A stretch of DNA of 7,855 nt from an uncultured Clostridia bacterium (lineage in GTDB: Bacteria > Bacillota > Clostridia > Oscillospirales > CAG-272): NCBI GenBank assembly GCA_947652805.1, contig CANTEM010000049.1, positions 1 through 7,855 on the forward strand. The letters run 5' to 3'. The notes beneath the pieces are model-generated. The model saw nothing but the letters and a program-made list of their open reading frames with translations. It did not search any database and was not told where the DNA came from. Below, piece by piece: positions 1 to 5,196 of the stretch. Positions within the stretch are counted from its first letter, which is position 1. Every line of letters begins with the position of its first letter. The translations under genes were made by a program, and so were the position numbers.

Positions 1-68
1 ATGCCAACGGTAATATCATTGCCGAGGATCCATACGGACTTGGATATTTCCAGAAAAATAAAGTATAT

Positions 69-1484
69 TTATTGCAGATGAGGAATCACCTTAATAATAT
101 CCCCTGCGCCCATGATCAGGAACATGTCTTCCCCACTGCCGTGCTCGTTCAGATAGTCCGCTATATCTTCAAACTGGGCGATGAACCGACAGGCAGCTCC
201 GTTTCTTACAATTGTGTCGGACAGACGTTCCGCAGAAACCCCGTAGGTGTTGACCTCTCTTGCAGAATATATGGGTGCAAGTACGATTTCGCCTTTTATA
301 ATTCCGGATAGGGCGGCGGCAAAATCGTCAAACAAACGGCTGGTTCTGGAATAGGTGTGGGGCTGGAAAACACAGAAAATCCGCCGAAATCCCATCTGCT
401 CCGCAGCAGTCAGACTGGCTGCAATTTCCGTGGGATGATGGGCATAATCCGAATACACCGCAGCGCCGCACTTTGCCCTGCCGCATGGCTCCATACGCCG
501 TCCCAGTCCCTGAAATTTTCCCAGTGCCCGGGCGATTTCCTCCCCGGAAATGCCGCAAAGGTGGGCTGCGGCAGAGGCGGCAAGGGCGTCGCATACGGCA
601 TGTGCCCCGGGAACCTGGAGCGCCGCATGACAGAGAACTTCTCCCTGATGCCGGATCGTGAAGCGGGCGCAGCCCTTTTCAAAAGTAATAGAATCTGCAC
701 AGTAGTCTGCGTCCGGTTCCTCCACGCCGAAGGTTATGAGGCGTCCCTCGTATCCTGCGGCGGCGCGCATCACGTCGTCGTCGGCACAGTTGATCAGGGC
801 AATTCCGTCCGGTCCGGTTCGTGCCAGAAAATTATGAAAAGAAGTGTGAATCTGTTCCATAGAATGGAAATAATCCACATGATCCATTTCAATATTTAAT
901 ATAATGGCTATGGTCGGGTAAAAATCCAAAAAAGAATCCATATATTCGCAGGCTTCAAAGATAAAAAATTCTTCTCCGCCGATTCTGTGAGCGCTGTTTT
1001 GACTGACCATGCGTGCGCCGCAGCTTACAGTAGGATCCCGTCCTGCATCGGAAAACAGCCTTTCCAGCATGGAGGTCGTAGTGGATTTGCCGTGCATGCC
1101 GCTCACCCCGATTCGACAGCCGTAGCCGGACATGAGATATCCCAGATAATCGGCGCGGGAGATGCAGGGAATGCCTGCTTCCTTCGCAGCGGCATATTCC
1201 GGATTATCCGCAGGGATCGCTACCGTATATACCAGCATATCACAGCCGTCAATATGGGAGGGATCTCCTTCATAATATACCGTTATTCCGCATTCTGTAA
1301 GCTGCTGGGTGATGTCGGACTGGGCGCGGTCATATCCGCTGACCGTGTGCCCCCGCAGATGGGATACCCGGGCCAGGGAACACATGCTGATTCCGCCGAT
1401 GCCTGCAAAAAAGATTTTTTTCGGTCCGCCGGAGAGCATTTTCCCGATCGCAGCAGCTCCGTAATGTGTATTTTCAAGCGCCAT
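69..1484 (-). CDS. murC: UDP-N-acetylmuramate--L-alanine ligase (MurC)
   Basis: MurC is the cytoplasmic ATP-dependent ligase that adds L-alanine to UDP-MurNAc, the first amino acid of the peptidoglycan stem peptide. Numbered from the start chosen here (471 aa), the sequence shows the N-terminal UDP-binding glycine motif GIGGIS (28-33), an ATP P-loop GMHGKSTTT (129-137), the acidic EACEY (177-181), NIEMDHVDYF (197-206), the linker GLGRRME (326-332), DYAHHPTE (346-353), FQPHTYSRT (373-381) in the C-terminal ligase domain, and GAGD near the end. All three Mur-ligase domains are complete. The frame stays open 14 codons upstream to an ATG at 1526, but that ATG has no nearby Shine-Dalgarno, whereas Met at 1484 has GGAGG eight bases before it. 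The P-loop reads GMHGKS where many MurC proteins have GTHGKT; the catalytic lysine is kept. The family call is certain; the start is probable. Confidence 0.96.
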   Translation of the reverse strand: MALENTHYGAAAIGKMLSGGPKKIFFAGIGGISMCSLARVSHLRGHTVSGYDRAQSDITQQLTECGITVYYEGDPSHIDGCDMLVYTVAIPADNPEYAAAKEAGIPCISRADYLGYLMSGYGCRIGVSGMHGKSTTTSMLERLFSDAGRDPTVSCGARMVSQNSAHRIGGEEFFIFEACEYMDSFLDFYPTIAIILNIEMDHVDYFHSMEQIHTSFHNFLARTGPDGIALINCADDDVMRAAAGYEGRLITFGVEEPDADYCADSITFEKGCARFTIRHQGEVLCHAALQVPGAHAVCDALAASAAAHLCGISGEEIARALGKFQGLGRRMEPCGRAKCGAAVYSDYAHHPTEIAASLTAAEQMGFRRIFCVFQPHTYSRTSRLFDDFAAALSGIIKGEIVLAPIYSAREVNTYGVSAERLSDTIVRNGAACRFIAQFEDIADYLNEHGSGEDMFLIMGAGDIIKVIPHLQ

Positions 1485-1721
1485 ATTCGCCGCCTCCATT
1501 TCGTTCACAAAATTTCTGATATTCATTCAAGCAGATTTTTTATTTCTTTCATACTATTAGTATATCATTTTTCAGAATTTTGTGTTATAGTAATATTGTA
1601 CCATAAAATTTAACAAATACAAAGCCATGTAGGTAAATTTTTTGGTACGGCGCATACCGGCGGAAAATCAGACGATAATAGGAACAGCAATTTCACTATA
1701 CATTATGAAAGGAAGGCTACT
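1485..1721. promoter_or_regulatory. Divergent murC / spoVG regulatory spacer
   Basis: This AT-rich spacer separates two divergent genes and must hold both promoters. For murC (minus strand) possible -10 boxes are TACAAT (complement of 1595-1600) and TATACT (complement of 1559-1564), neither with a convincing -35. For spoVG (plus strand) TTGTGT (1580-1585) and CATAAA (1602-1607) are 16 bases apart, a weak match. Spo0A- and SigH-type control is known for spoVG in Bacillus, but I see no clear SigH box here. A short imperfect palindrome GGTA-N7-TACC lies near 1640-1660. The presence of promoters is inferred from gene orientation more than from motifs. Confidence 0.4.
1493..1497 (-). promoter_or_regulatory. 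Shine-Dalgarno that sets the murC start
   Basis: On the minus strand GGAGG stands eight bases before the ATG at 1484. The longer in-frame ATG at 1526 is preceded by an A/T-rich stretch without a comparable site. The motif therefore favours the shorter MurC, whose N-terminus is also closer to the usual family length. Confidence 0.7.
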
Positions 1722-2045
1722 ATGAATATCACAGATGTGAAAATTCGGAAACTATTTGAGGACGGTCCAATGAAGGCGATTGCGTCTGTCACTTTTGACG
1801 ATCAGTTGGCTGTACATGACATCAAGGTGATTTATGCCCGCGATAAGTATTTTATCGTAATGCCCAGCAGAAAGAATGCAGACGGTACGTTCCGGGATAT
1901 TGTGCATCCCATCAACGGTGCATTCCGTGCTGAATTGGAAACTGCGGTGCTGCAGGCGTATGACGCTGCGGTGGCGCTTGCCCAGGCGGAGGCTGATAAT
2001 CCCCCTGAAGCGGCGGAACCGGCTGACGAATCAGACGGTTTCTGA
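1722..2045 (+). CDS. spoVG: Septation/regulatory protein SpoVG
   Basis: SpoVG is a small nucleic-acid-binding regulator, named for its effect on asymmetric septation and spore cortex formation in Bacillus and known as a site-specific DNA/RNA-binding protein in other bacteria. The 107-aa product carries the family core almost intact: MKAIASVTFDD (17-27), VHDIKVI (31-37), FIVMPSRKNADG (44-55) and FRDIVHPIN (57-65). A strong AAAGGAAGG site ends five bases before the ATG. After residue 87 the protein extends into an acidic Ala/Glu/Asp/Pro tail, longer than the roughly 85-97 residues common in Bacillus homologues. It is divergent from murC and ends just before an intrinsic terminator, so it appears to be monocistronic. 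Its presence fits a Firmicute but does not prove sporulation, since non-sporulating species also have it. Confidence 0.95.
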   Translation: MNITDVKIRKLFEDGPMKAIASVTFDDQLAVHDIKVIYARDKYFIVMPSRKNADGTFRDIVHPINGAFRAELETAVLQAYDAAVALAQAEADNPPEAAEPADESDGF

Positions 2046-2060
2046 TAAAGGCAATTTTTA

Positions 2061-2090
2061 AAAGGCGGGTGTAGAACCCGCCTTTTTATT
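2061..2090. terminator. Bidirectional intrinsic terminator between spoVG and the RHH gene
   Basis: AAAGGCGGGT (2061-2070) pairs perfectly with ACCCGCCTTT (2076-2085) around a five-base loop, and the plus strand continues into TTTTTATT. Read on the minus strand the same stem is followed by TTTTAAAAATT. It can therefore end spoVG from the left and the converging small gene from the right. It starts 16 bases after the spoVG stop codon. Confidence 0.93.
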
Positions 2091-2103
2091 GTGCATAAAA
2101 GGA

Positions 2104-2283
2104 TTATGCGTCTTTTTCCAAATCGATTTTTCCGTTCTTTTCTTCGTAGTCCCGGATACATTTCTTGCACAGGTATTCCAGCAGATTGCTGGCGCTTCGT
2201 GTTTCGTCTTTGGCAATCACTTTAATTTTCTGCAAAACTTCTTCATCTAAGTGAAAGGTAAACGGCTGTTTATTTGTTGGCAT
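2104..2283 (-). CDS. Small ribbon-helix-helix (Arc/CopG-like) DNA-binding protein
   Basis: This is a 59-residue basic/acidic protein with the pattern of a ribbon-helix-helix DNA-binding domain: a short beta strand PFTFHL (7-12), helix 1 DEEVLQKIKVIAKDE (13-27), a turn with TRSAS (28-32), and helix 2 NLLEYLCKKCIRDYEEKN (33-50). RHH proteins bind DNA as dimers through the N-terminal strands and often repress nearby genes or act as antitoxins; no toxin-like partner gene adjoins it. The open frame extends 13 codons upstream to 2322, but Met at 2283 has AAGGAG seven bases before it and opens directly into the domain, so I use that start. It converges with spoVG. Its own upstream spacer carries inverted repeats that could be its operator, which is inference. 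The target and function are unknown. Confidence 0.8.
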   Translation of the reverse strand: MPTNKQPFTFHLDEEVLQKIKVIAKDETRSASNLLEYLCKKCIRDYEEKNGKIDLEKDA

Positions 2284-2290
2284 ATTCTGT

Positions 2291-2296
2291 CTCCTT
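2291..2296 (-). promoter_or_regulatory. Shine-Dalgarno that sets the RHH gene start
   Basis: On the minus strand AAGGAG stands seven bases before the ATG at 2283. No similar site precedes the longer in-frame ATG at 2322, so the 59-aa product is preferred to the 72-aa reading. Confidence 0.75.
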
Positions 2297-2497
2297 TTTA
2301 CACTTGAATGGATTATATACAATAGTTTAGGATAAAATGCCTATCATTTATACGCGCACAGTTTATATAAAATTACATAACTGTAATGTAAAATGCTTAT
2401 AAATTTGGAAAATATTTTTTATATTGTATTTTTTTAAAACCTTTGTCAAATACTTCCTGTAGAAAAATGACAGCATAATGAAAGGTGCAGGAATCGT
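2297..2497. promoter_or_regulatory. AT-rich divergent spacer with -10 box and overlapping inverted repeats
   Basis: The spacer lies between the RHH gene and the small membrane-anchored protein gene. A perfect TATAAT occurs on the minus strand (complement of 2312-2317), placing a likely RHH promoter about 29 bases before its start codon, though no good -35 accompanies it. Two overlapping inverted repeats occur: ACAGTTTAT (2358-2366) with ATAACTGT (2377-2384), one bulged T, and TTACAT (2373-2378) with ATGTAA (2386-2391). The words AAAATGCCTAT and AAAATGCTTAT also recur about 55 bases apart. These are candidate operator sites for a dimeric RHH protein. No clear plus-strand promoter was found for the downstream gene. 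Confidence 0.4.
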
Positions 2498-2788
2498 ATG
2501 ATCAAAGGATGTCAGAAGAAAATCATTCATATTACAAATACAGGCAGTCCCTATTTTGAAGAAGCATATCTGGTTCTGCGCCGGGGAGGAGATTTTTCTG
2601 ACGCTGTGGAGCCGGATGAAGCAGATATTGTCCGACAGGCTGTAAAAATTGCAGAGAATGGAGGCGCGGCGCTGGAACCCCGCCGGCAGAGACGCCGCCG
2701 GCGCAGAAATCAGGCGTTCTTCTGCGGGCTTTCCCTATGCTCGTTTTTGTTCGGTCTGGTTATGCTGATTTGCTCCATGGTGCGGTGA
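2498..2788 (+). CDS. Small tail-anchored protein of unknown function
   Basis: I cannot name this 96-aa protein. Its N-terminus (MIKGCQKKIIHI, then PYFEEAYLVLRR at 18-29) resembles from memory a group of small uncharacterised Clostridia proteins with an M-x-KG...FEEAxxxLR pattern, a recollection that needs a database check. A short acidic stretch (38-43) and an amphipathic helix (44-53) follow, then a nearly unbroken arginine run (62-70), then a hydrophobic segment of about 22 residues (73-94) ending in MVR. The arrangement predicts a C-terminal membrane anchor with the arginine-rich part and the N-terminal domain in the cytoplasm. CAGGAA lies four bases before the ATG. The stop codon is only four bases before the strong promoter of the rnj leader, and no terminator lies between. 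Confidence 0.75.
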   Translation: MIKGCQKKIIHITNTGSPYFEEAYLVLRRGGDFSDAVEPDEADIVRQAVKIAENGGAALEPRRQRRRRRRNQAFFCGLSLCSFLFGLVMLICSMVR

Positions 2789-2792
2789 ACGC

Positions 2793-2821
2793 TTGACAAA
2801 CGGAAACTTTTGGTATATAAT
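2793..2821 (+). promoter_or_regulatory. Consensus housekeeping sigma promoter for the rnj leader
   Basis: TTGACA (2793-2798) and TATAAT (2816-2821) are both exact consensus and are separated by exactly 17 bases, the optimum for the vegetative sigma factor. Transcription should start about 2828. The first good plus-strand gene after it is rnj at 3155, so the promoter drives an untranslated RNA of roughly 325 bases, or a separate small RNA plus read-through. Confidence 0.88.
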
Positions 2822-2827
2822 GCTATA

Positions 2828-3006
2828 CGGAGTAATTTGTTCGTGTTGTCCCATATGGGACGTTTTGCAGGTGCGCGGTCGCCTGCGGCAGCATTGCTTA
2901 TATATTTTGACAGACAAGTATGCGTAAATCGGTATGGACCGCCGCCTTCGGACATACCGGCAGACACCCGGACACCGTTCGGGTTTGCTTGTGCTGCGGC
3001 TTTTTT
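2828..3006 (+). ncRNA. Structured RNA: 5' part of the rnj leader or an independent small RNA
   Basis: The stretch after the consensus promoter folds into consecutive hairpins: GTCCC/GGGAC (2848-2861), GCAGGTG/CGCCTGC (2867-2886), CGGTATG/CATACCG with an inner CCG/CGG (2930-2959), and ACCCGGA/TTCGGGT (2966-2984, extendable by GCA/TGC to 2960-2988). A longer-range helix GCAGCA (2888-2893) with TGCTGC (2992-2997) could enclose the last two, or instead GCAT/ATGC could close 2891-2923. It ends in GCGGC followed by six T (3001-3006), which could be a weak termination or pause site. I compared it by eye with 6S, SRP, tmRNA, T-box and common riboswitch signatures and matched none. An open reading frame spans the region but starts inside the promoter and has no ribosome site or recognisable domain. 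Whether the RNA is free or part of the rnj mRNA is undecided. Confidence 0.5.
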
Positions 3007-3058
3007 ACGGCTGCTGTCTTTTTATTTGTATATTTATAACGAACGGGATTGCATACAA

Positions 3059-3108
3059 GAGGATTTCGTGAAAAATGGAGACGTCCTCACTCCAAATATA
3101 TATTTTTC
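3059..3108 (+). promoter_or_regulatory. Two mutually exclusive hairpins in the rnj leader
   Basis: GAGGA (3059-3063) can pair with TCCTC (3084-3088), extended by CGT (3067-3069) with ACG (3081-3083). Alternatively GAAAAAT-GGAG (3070-3080) can pair with CTCC (3090-3093) and ATTTTTC (3102-3108). The two folds use overlapping bases and cannot coexist. This is the geometry of a conformational switch or an endonuclease-sensitive leader. A switch function is inference; only the complementarity is visible. Confidence 0.4.
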
Positions 3109-3113
3109 ATGGG

Positions 3114-3135
3114 CGGCTGCGTTCTGACACAGCCG
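3114..3135 (+). promoter_or_regulatory. Hairpin just before the rnj ribosome site
   Basis: CGGCTG (3114-3119) pairs with CAGCCG (3130-3135), and after a C/A mismatch GT pairs with AC around a four-base loop. The stem ends at the first base of GGGAAAGG, the presumed rnj Shine-Dalgarno, which lies 12 bases from the ATG, an unusually long spacing. The hairpin could influence ribosome access or protect the mRNA from RNase entry. Confidence 0.45.
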
Positions 3136-3154
3136 GGAAAGGTTATATTGTATT

Positions 3155-4816
3155 ATGGCAAAAAACAAACTCAGAGTTATGATGCTGGGTGGGCTGAATG
3201 AAATCGGCAAGAATATCGCCGTTCTGGAATACGGCGAGGATATTGTAGTCATCGACTGCGGGCTGGCGTTCCCGGACGAGGATATGCTGGGGATTGATCT
3301 GGTAATCCCCGACATTACCTATTTGGAGAAAAACGCATCGAAAATCCGGGGCATTTTCCTTACCCACGGACATGAGGACCATATCGGCGCACTGCCCTAT
3401 GTGCTCCGCAGCATCAATCCGCCGATCTACGGTACTCGCCTGACTCTGGGCATTCTGGAAAACAAATTGGCTGAACATAAGCTGACCAGTAAAACCAAAC
3501 TGATCACAGTGGAGGCCGGCAGTGTGGTAAACGCCGGTGTATTCAAATGTGAATTTATCCGGGTGAATCACTCCATTGCAGATGCATGCGCCATTGCGGT
3601 GCGCACCCCTGTGGGAACAGTGGTTCATACCGGCGACTTTAAGCTGGACGTGTCCCCCATCGACGGAAGTATGATGGACGTTACCCGTCTGGGAGAATAC
3701 GGCAACGAAGGCGTGCTGCTCCTGATGTGTGAATCCACCAATGTGGAACGCTCCGGCTTTACTCCCTCAGAACGTACTGTAGGTCACTCCCTGGATCATA
3801 TTTTTCTGTCCAACGCAGACAAACGGATTATTATTGCAACCTTTTCTTCCAATGTGCACCGGGTGCAGCAGATTATCAACACCAGTGTGAAATTCGGCAG
3901 AAAAGTTGCGGTGACAGGCCGCAGTATGATCAATGTGGTAGGTGCCGCTGTGCGTCTCGGTTATATGAAGGTGCCGGAAAACGTACTGATTGATTTAAAC
4001 GATATCGGTAAATATCCCAGTGAAATGGTGACTGTGGTGACTACAGGCTCCCAGGGCGAGCCTATGTCCGCTCTGTATCGGATGGCGTTTTCCGATCACA
4101 GTCAGATCGAACTCACCTCCAAGGATCTGGTGGTGCTTTCCTCCCATGCGATTCCCGGAAATGAGCTGCTGGTGGGACGGATCATCAACGAGCTGTACAA
4201 GCGGGGCGTAAACGTGTACCATGATAATCAGGAGGTCCATGTATCCGGCCATGCCTGCAAGGAAGAACTGAAGCTGATGCACAATCTGATCCGCCCCAAG
4301 TTTTTCATGCCCATTCACGGCGAATACCGTCACCTCATGCAGCATAAGGAGCTTGCAGAATTTCTGGGGATGGATTCCAATAATATTTTCGTGAACTCTA
4401 CCGGCGATGTGTTGGAATTGGATAAAAACAGCTGTAAGCGGGCAGGCACCGTTCCTTCCGGACGGGTGCTTATCGACGGCTACGGCGTGGGCGATGTTGG
4501 AAACATCGTTCTCCGGGATCGGCGGCATCTGGCGCAGGATGGCTTAATCGTTGTGGTTGCAACGGTGAATGTGGAAGAAAAGACTATTGCAAGTGGTCCG
4601 GATATCGTTTCCCGTGGCTTTGTGTATGTCCGTGAGGCGGAGGAGCTTATGGAAGAGGTGCGCCGGATCGCTTCCAAGGTGCTGAATGACGCGCTGGATT
4701 CCGGCGTCACCGAGTGGACCCAGATGAAAAACAGTGTAAAGGAAAACCTTACAAAATATCTGTTCAGCAAAACCAAGAGAAAGCCCATGATTCTCCCTGT
4801 GATCATGAATGTGTAA
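3155..4816 (+). CDS. rnj: Ribonuclease J
   Basis: RNase J is a cytoplasmic metallo-beta-lactamase/beta-CASP nuclease with 5'-to-3' exonuclease and endonuclease activity, central to mRNA turnover and rRNA maturation in Firmicutes. The 553-aa product is the usual length. Zinc-binding motifs are present: THGHEDH (70-76), His139 in VNHSIAD, and HTGDFKLD (158-165). The beta-CASP part shows CESTNVERSG (192-201), ATFSSNVHRVQQI (228-240), TTGSQGEPMSAL (296-307), SSHAIPGNE (329-337), VSGHACKEE (363-371) and MPIHGEY (385-391), followed by the C-terminal domain. The serine-threonine motif reads CESTN where many homologues have SDSTN, Glu replacing Asp. The ATG follows GGGAAAGG at a 12-base spacing. It is transcribed from the consensus promoter 360 bases upstream; leader structure suggests post-transcriptional or autogenous control, which is inferred. 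The gene ends five bases before a perfect palindrome. Confidence 0.96.
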   Translation: MAKNKLRVMMLGGLNEIGKNIAVLEYGEDIVVIDCGLAFPDEDMLGIDLVIPDITYLEKNASKIRGIFLTHGHEDHIGALPYVLRSINPPIYGTRLTLGILENKLAEHKLTSKTKLITVEAGSVVNAGVFKCEFIRVNHSIADACAIAVRTPVGTVVHTGDFKLDVSPIDGSMMDVTRLGEYGNEGVLLLMCESTNVERSGFTPSERTVGHSLDHIFLSNADKRIIIATFSSNVHRVQQIINTSVKFGRKVAVTGRSMINVVGAAVRLGYMKVPENVLIDLNDIGKYPSEMVTVVTTGSQGEPMSALYRMAFSDHSQIELTSKDLVVLSSHAIPGNELLVGRIINELYKRGVNVYHDNQEVHVSGHACKEELKLMHNLIRPKFFMPIHGEYRHLMQHKELAEFLGMDSNNIFVNSTGDVLELDKNSCKRAGTVPSGRVLIDGYGVGDVGNIVLRDRRHLAQDGLIVVVATVNVEEKTIASGPDIVSRGFVYVREAEELMEEVRRIASKVLNDALDSGVTEWTQMKNSVKENLTKYLFSKTKRKPMILPVIMNV

Positions 4817-4820
4817 AGGG

Positions 4821-4863
4821 ACAATCCCTCCGAGTTTTGCGTAGCAAAACTCGGAGGGATTGT
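4821..4863. repeat. Perfect 20-bp palindromic element after rnj
   Basis: The two arms, 4821-4840 and 4844-4863, are exact reverse complements over 20 bases with a GTA loop. The arm starts ACAATCCCTCCGAG and ends TTTTGC. On the plus strand it is followed by A-rich sequence, not a T tract, and on the minus strand the T run lies before the stem, so it is not a standard intrinsic terminator in either direction. Perfect, GC-containing palindromes starting with ACAATCCCTCC resemble dispersed intergenic repeats that I recall from Ruminococcaceae-type genomes. As RNA it would form a very stable hairpin that could protect the rnj 3' end. Whether it is repeated elsewhere cannot be seen in this window, where it occurs once. 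Confidence 0.85.
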
Positions 4864-4893
4864 AAAAAAGTGAAAGAAAGTATGTGATTCAAA

Positions 4894-5196
4894 ATGGTCA
4901 GACATATTGTAATCTGGAAATTAAAAGAGGATCTCACAGGCGAACGCCTGGACCTCGTAAAGAAAAACGCCAAAGAAGCCCTGGAAGGATTGACGGGGCA
5001 GATCCCCGGATTGGTATCCGCCACGGTTTGGATCGACGGACTTCCCTCATCCAACGCAGATATGATGCTGGATACCGTCTTTACAGATGAGTCAGCGCTC
5101 CATCAGTATCAGAAGCACCCGCTGCACCAGCAGGCTGCCGATACCTATGTGCGTCCCTATACCCACAGCAGAATGTGCATGGATTTTGAACAGTGA
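4894..5196 (+). CDS. Dabb-family (stress-responsive alpha/beta-barrel) protein
   Basis: The 100-aa product fits the Dabb ferredoxin-like dimeric alpha/beta-barrel family: MVRHIVIWKLK at the N-terminus with the conserved His4, a helix (16-32), G-Q-IPGL (35-40) leading into VSATVWI, then TVFTDESALHQYQKHPLHQQ (61-80) with the family's HPxH, and a C-terminal strand ending MCMDFEQ. Members range from plant stress proteins to polyketide cyclases and many unknowns, so no substrate can be assigned. No good Shine-Dalgarno precedes the ATG; only GAAAG-type sequence lies upstream. Its stop overlaps the GTG of the next gene in GTGA, so translation of the two is probably coupled. It follows the rnj palindrome with no recognisable promoter, so it may be co-transcribed with rnj. 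Confidence 0.88.
   Translation: MVRHIVIWKLKEDLTGERLDLVKKNAKEALEGLTGQIPGLVSATVWIDGLPSSNADMMLDTVFTDESALHQYQKHPLHQQAADTYVRPYTHSRMCMDFEQ

Noticed and set aside
1..81. Possible 3' end of a plus-strand gene entering from the left edge and converging on murC
   Set aside because: One frame reads protein-like up to murC but then stays open to 311, which would require a 240-bp overlap. Another ends at 81 but has no recognisable content. Too short to support a call, and no terminator for murC is visible here either.
357..899. Long plus-strand frame (180 codons) antisense to murC
   Set aside because: It lies wholly within the murC coding region, which is intact with all family motifs. The antisense translation has no recognisable domain.
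2104..2788. Toxin-antitoxin system formed by the RHH protein and the small anchored protein
   Set aside because: The two genes are divergent, not in a coupled operon, and the anchored protein lacks features of a known toxin family beyond being small and having one hydrophobic segment.
2828..3006. Known RNA classes: 6S RNA, SRP RNA, tmRNA, T-box or common riboswitches
   Set aside because: The SRP tetraloop region, the tmRNA tag and tRNA-like ends, the T-box core, the riboswitch cores I know and the paired ends expected of 6S RNA were not found by eye. A covariance-model search is needed to exclude divergent members.
2810..3127. 105-aa plus-strand open frame between the tail-anchored gene and rnj
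   Set aside because: Its first codons lie within the promoter, upstream of the expected transcript start. It has no ribosome site, no domain, and its sequence is explained by hairpin-forming RNA.
4821..4863. Classical Rho-independent terminator for rnj
   Set aside because: The stem is perfect but the plus strand continues with A-rich sequence, and on the minus strand the T run precedes the stem. It is listed as a palindromic repeat instead.
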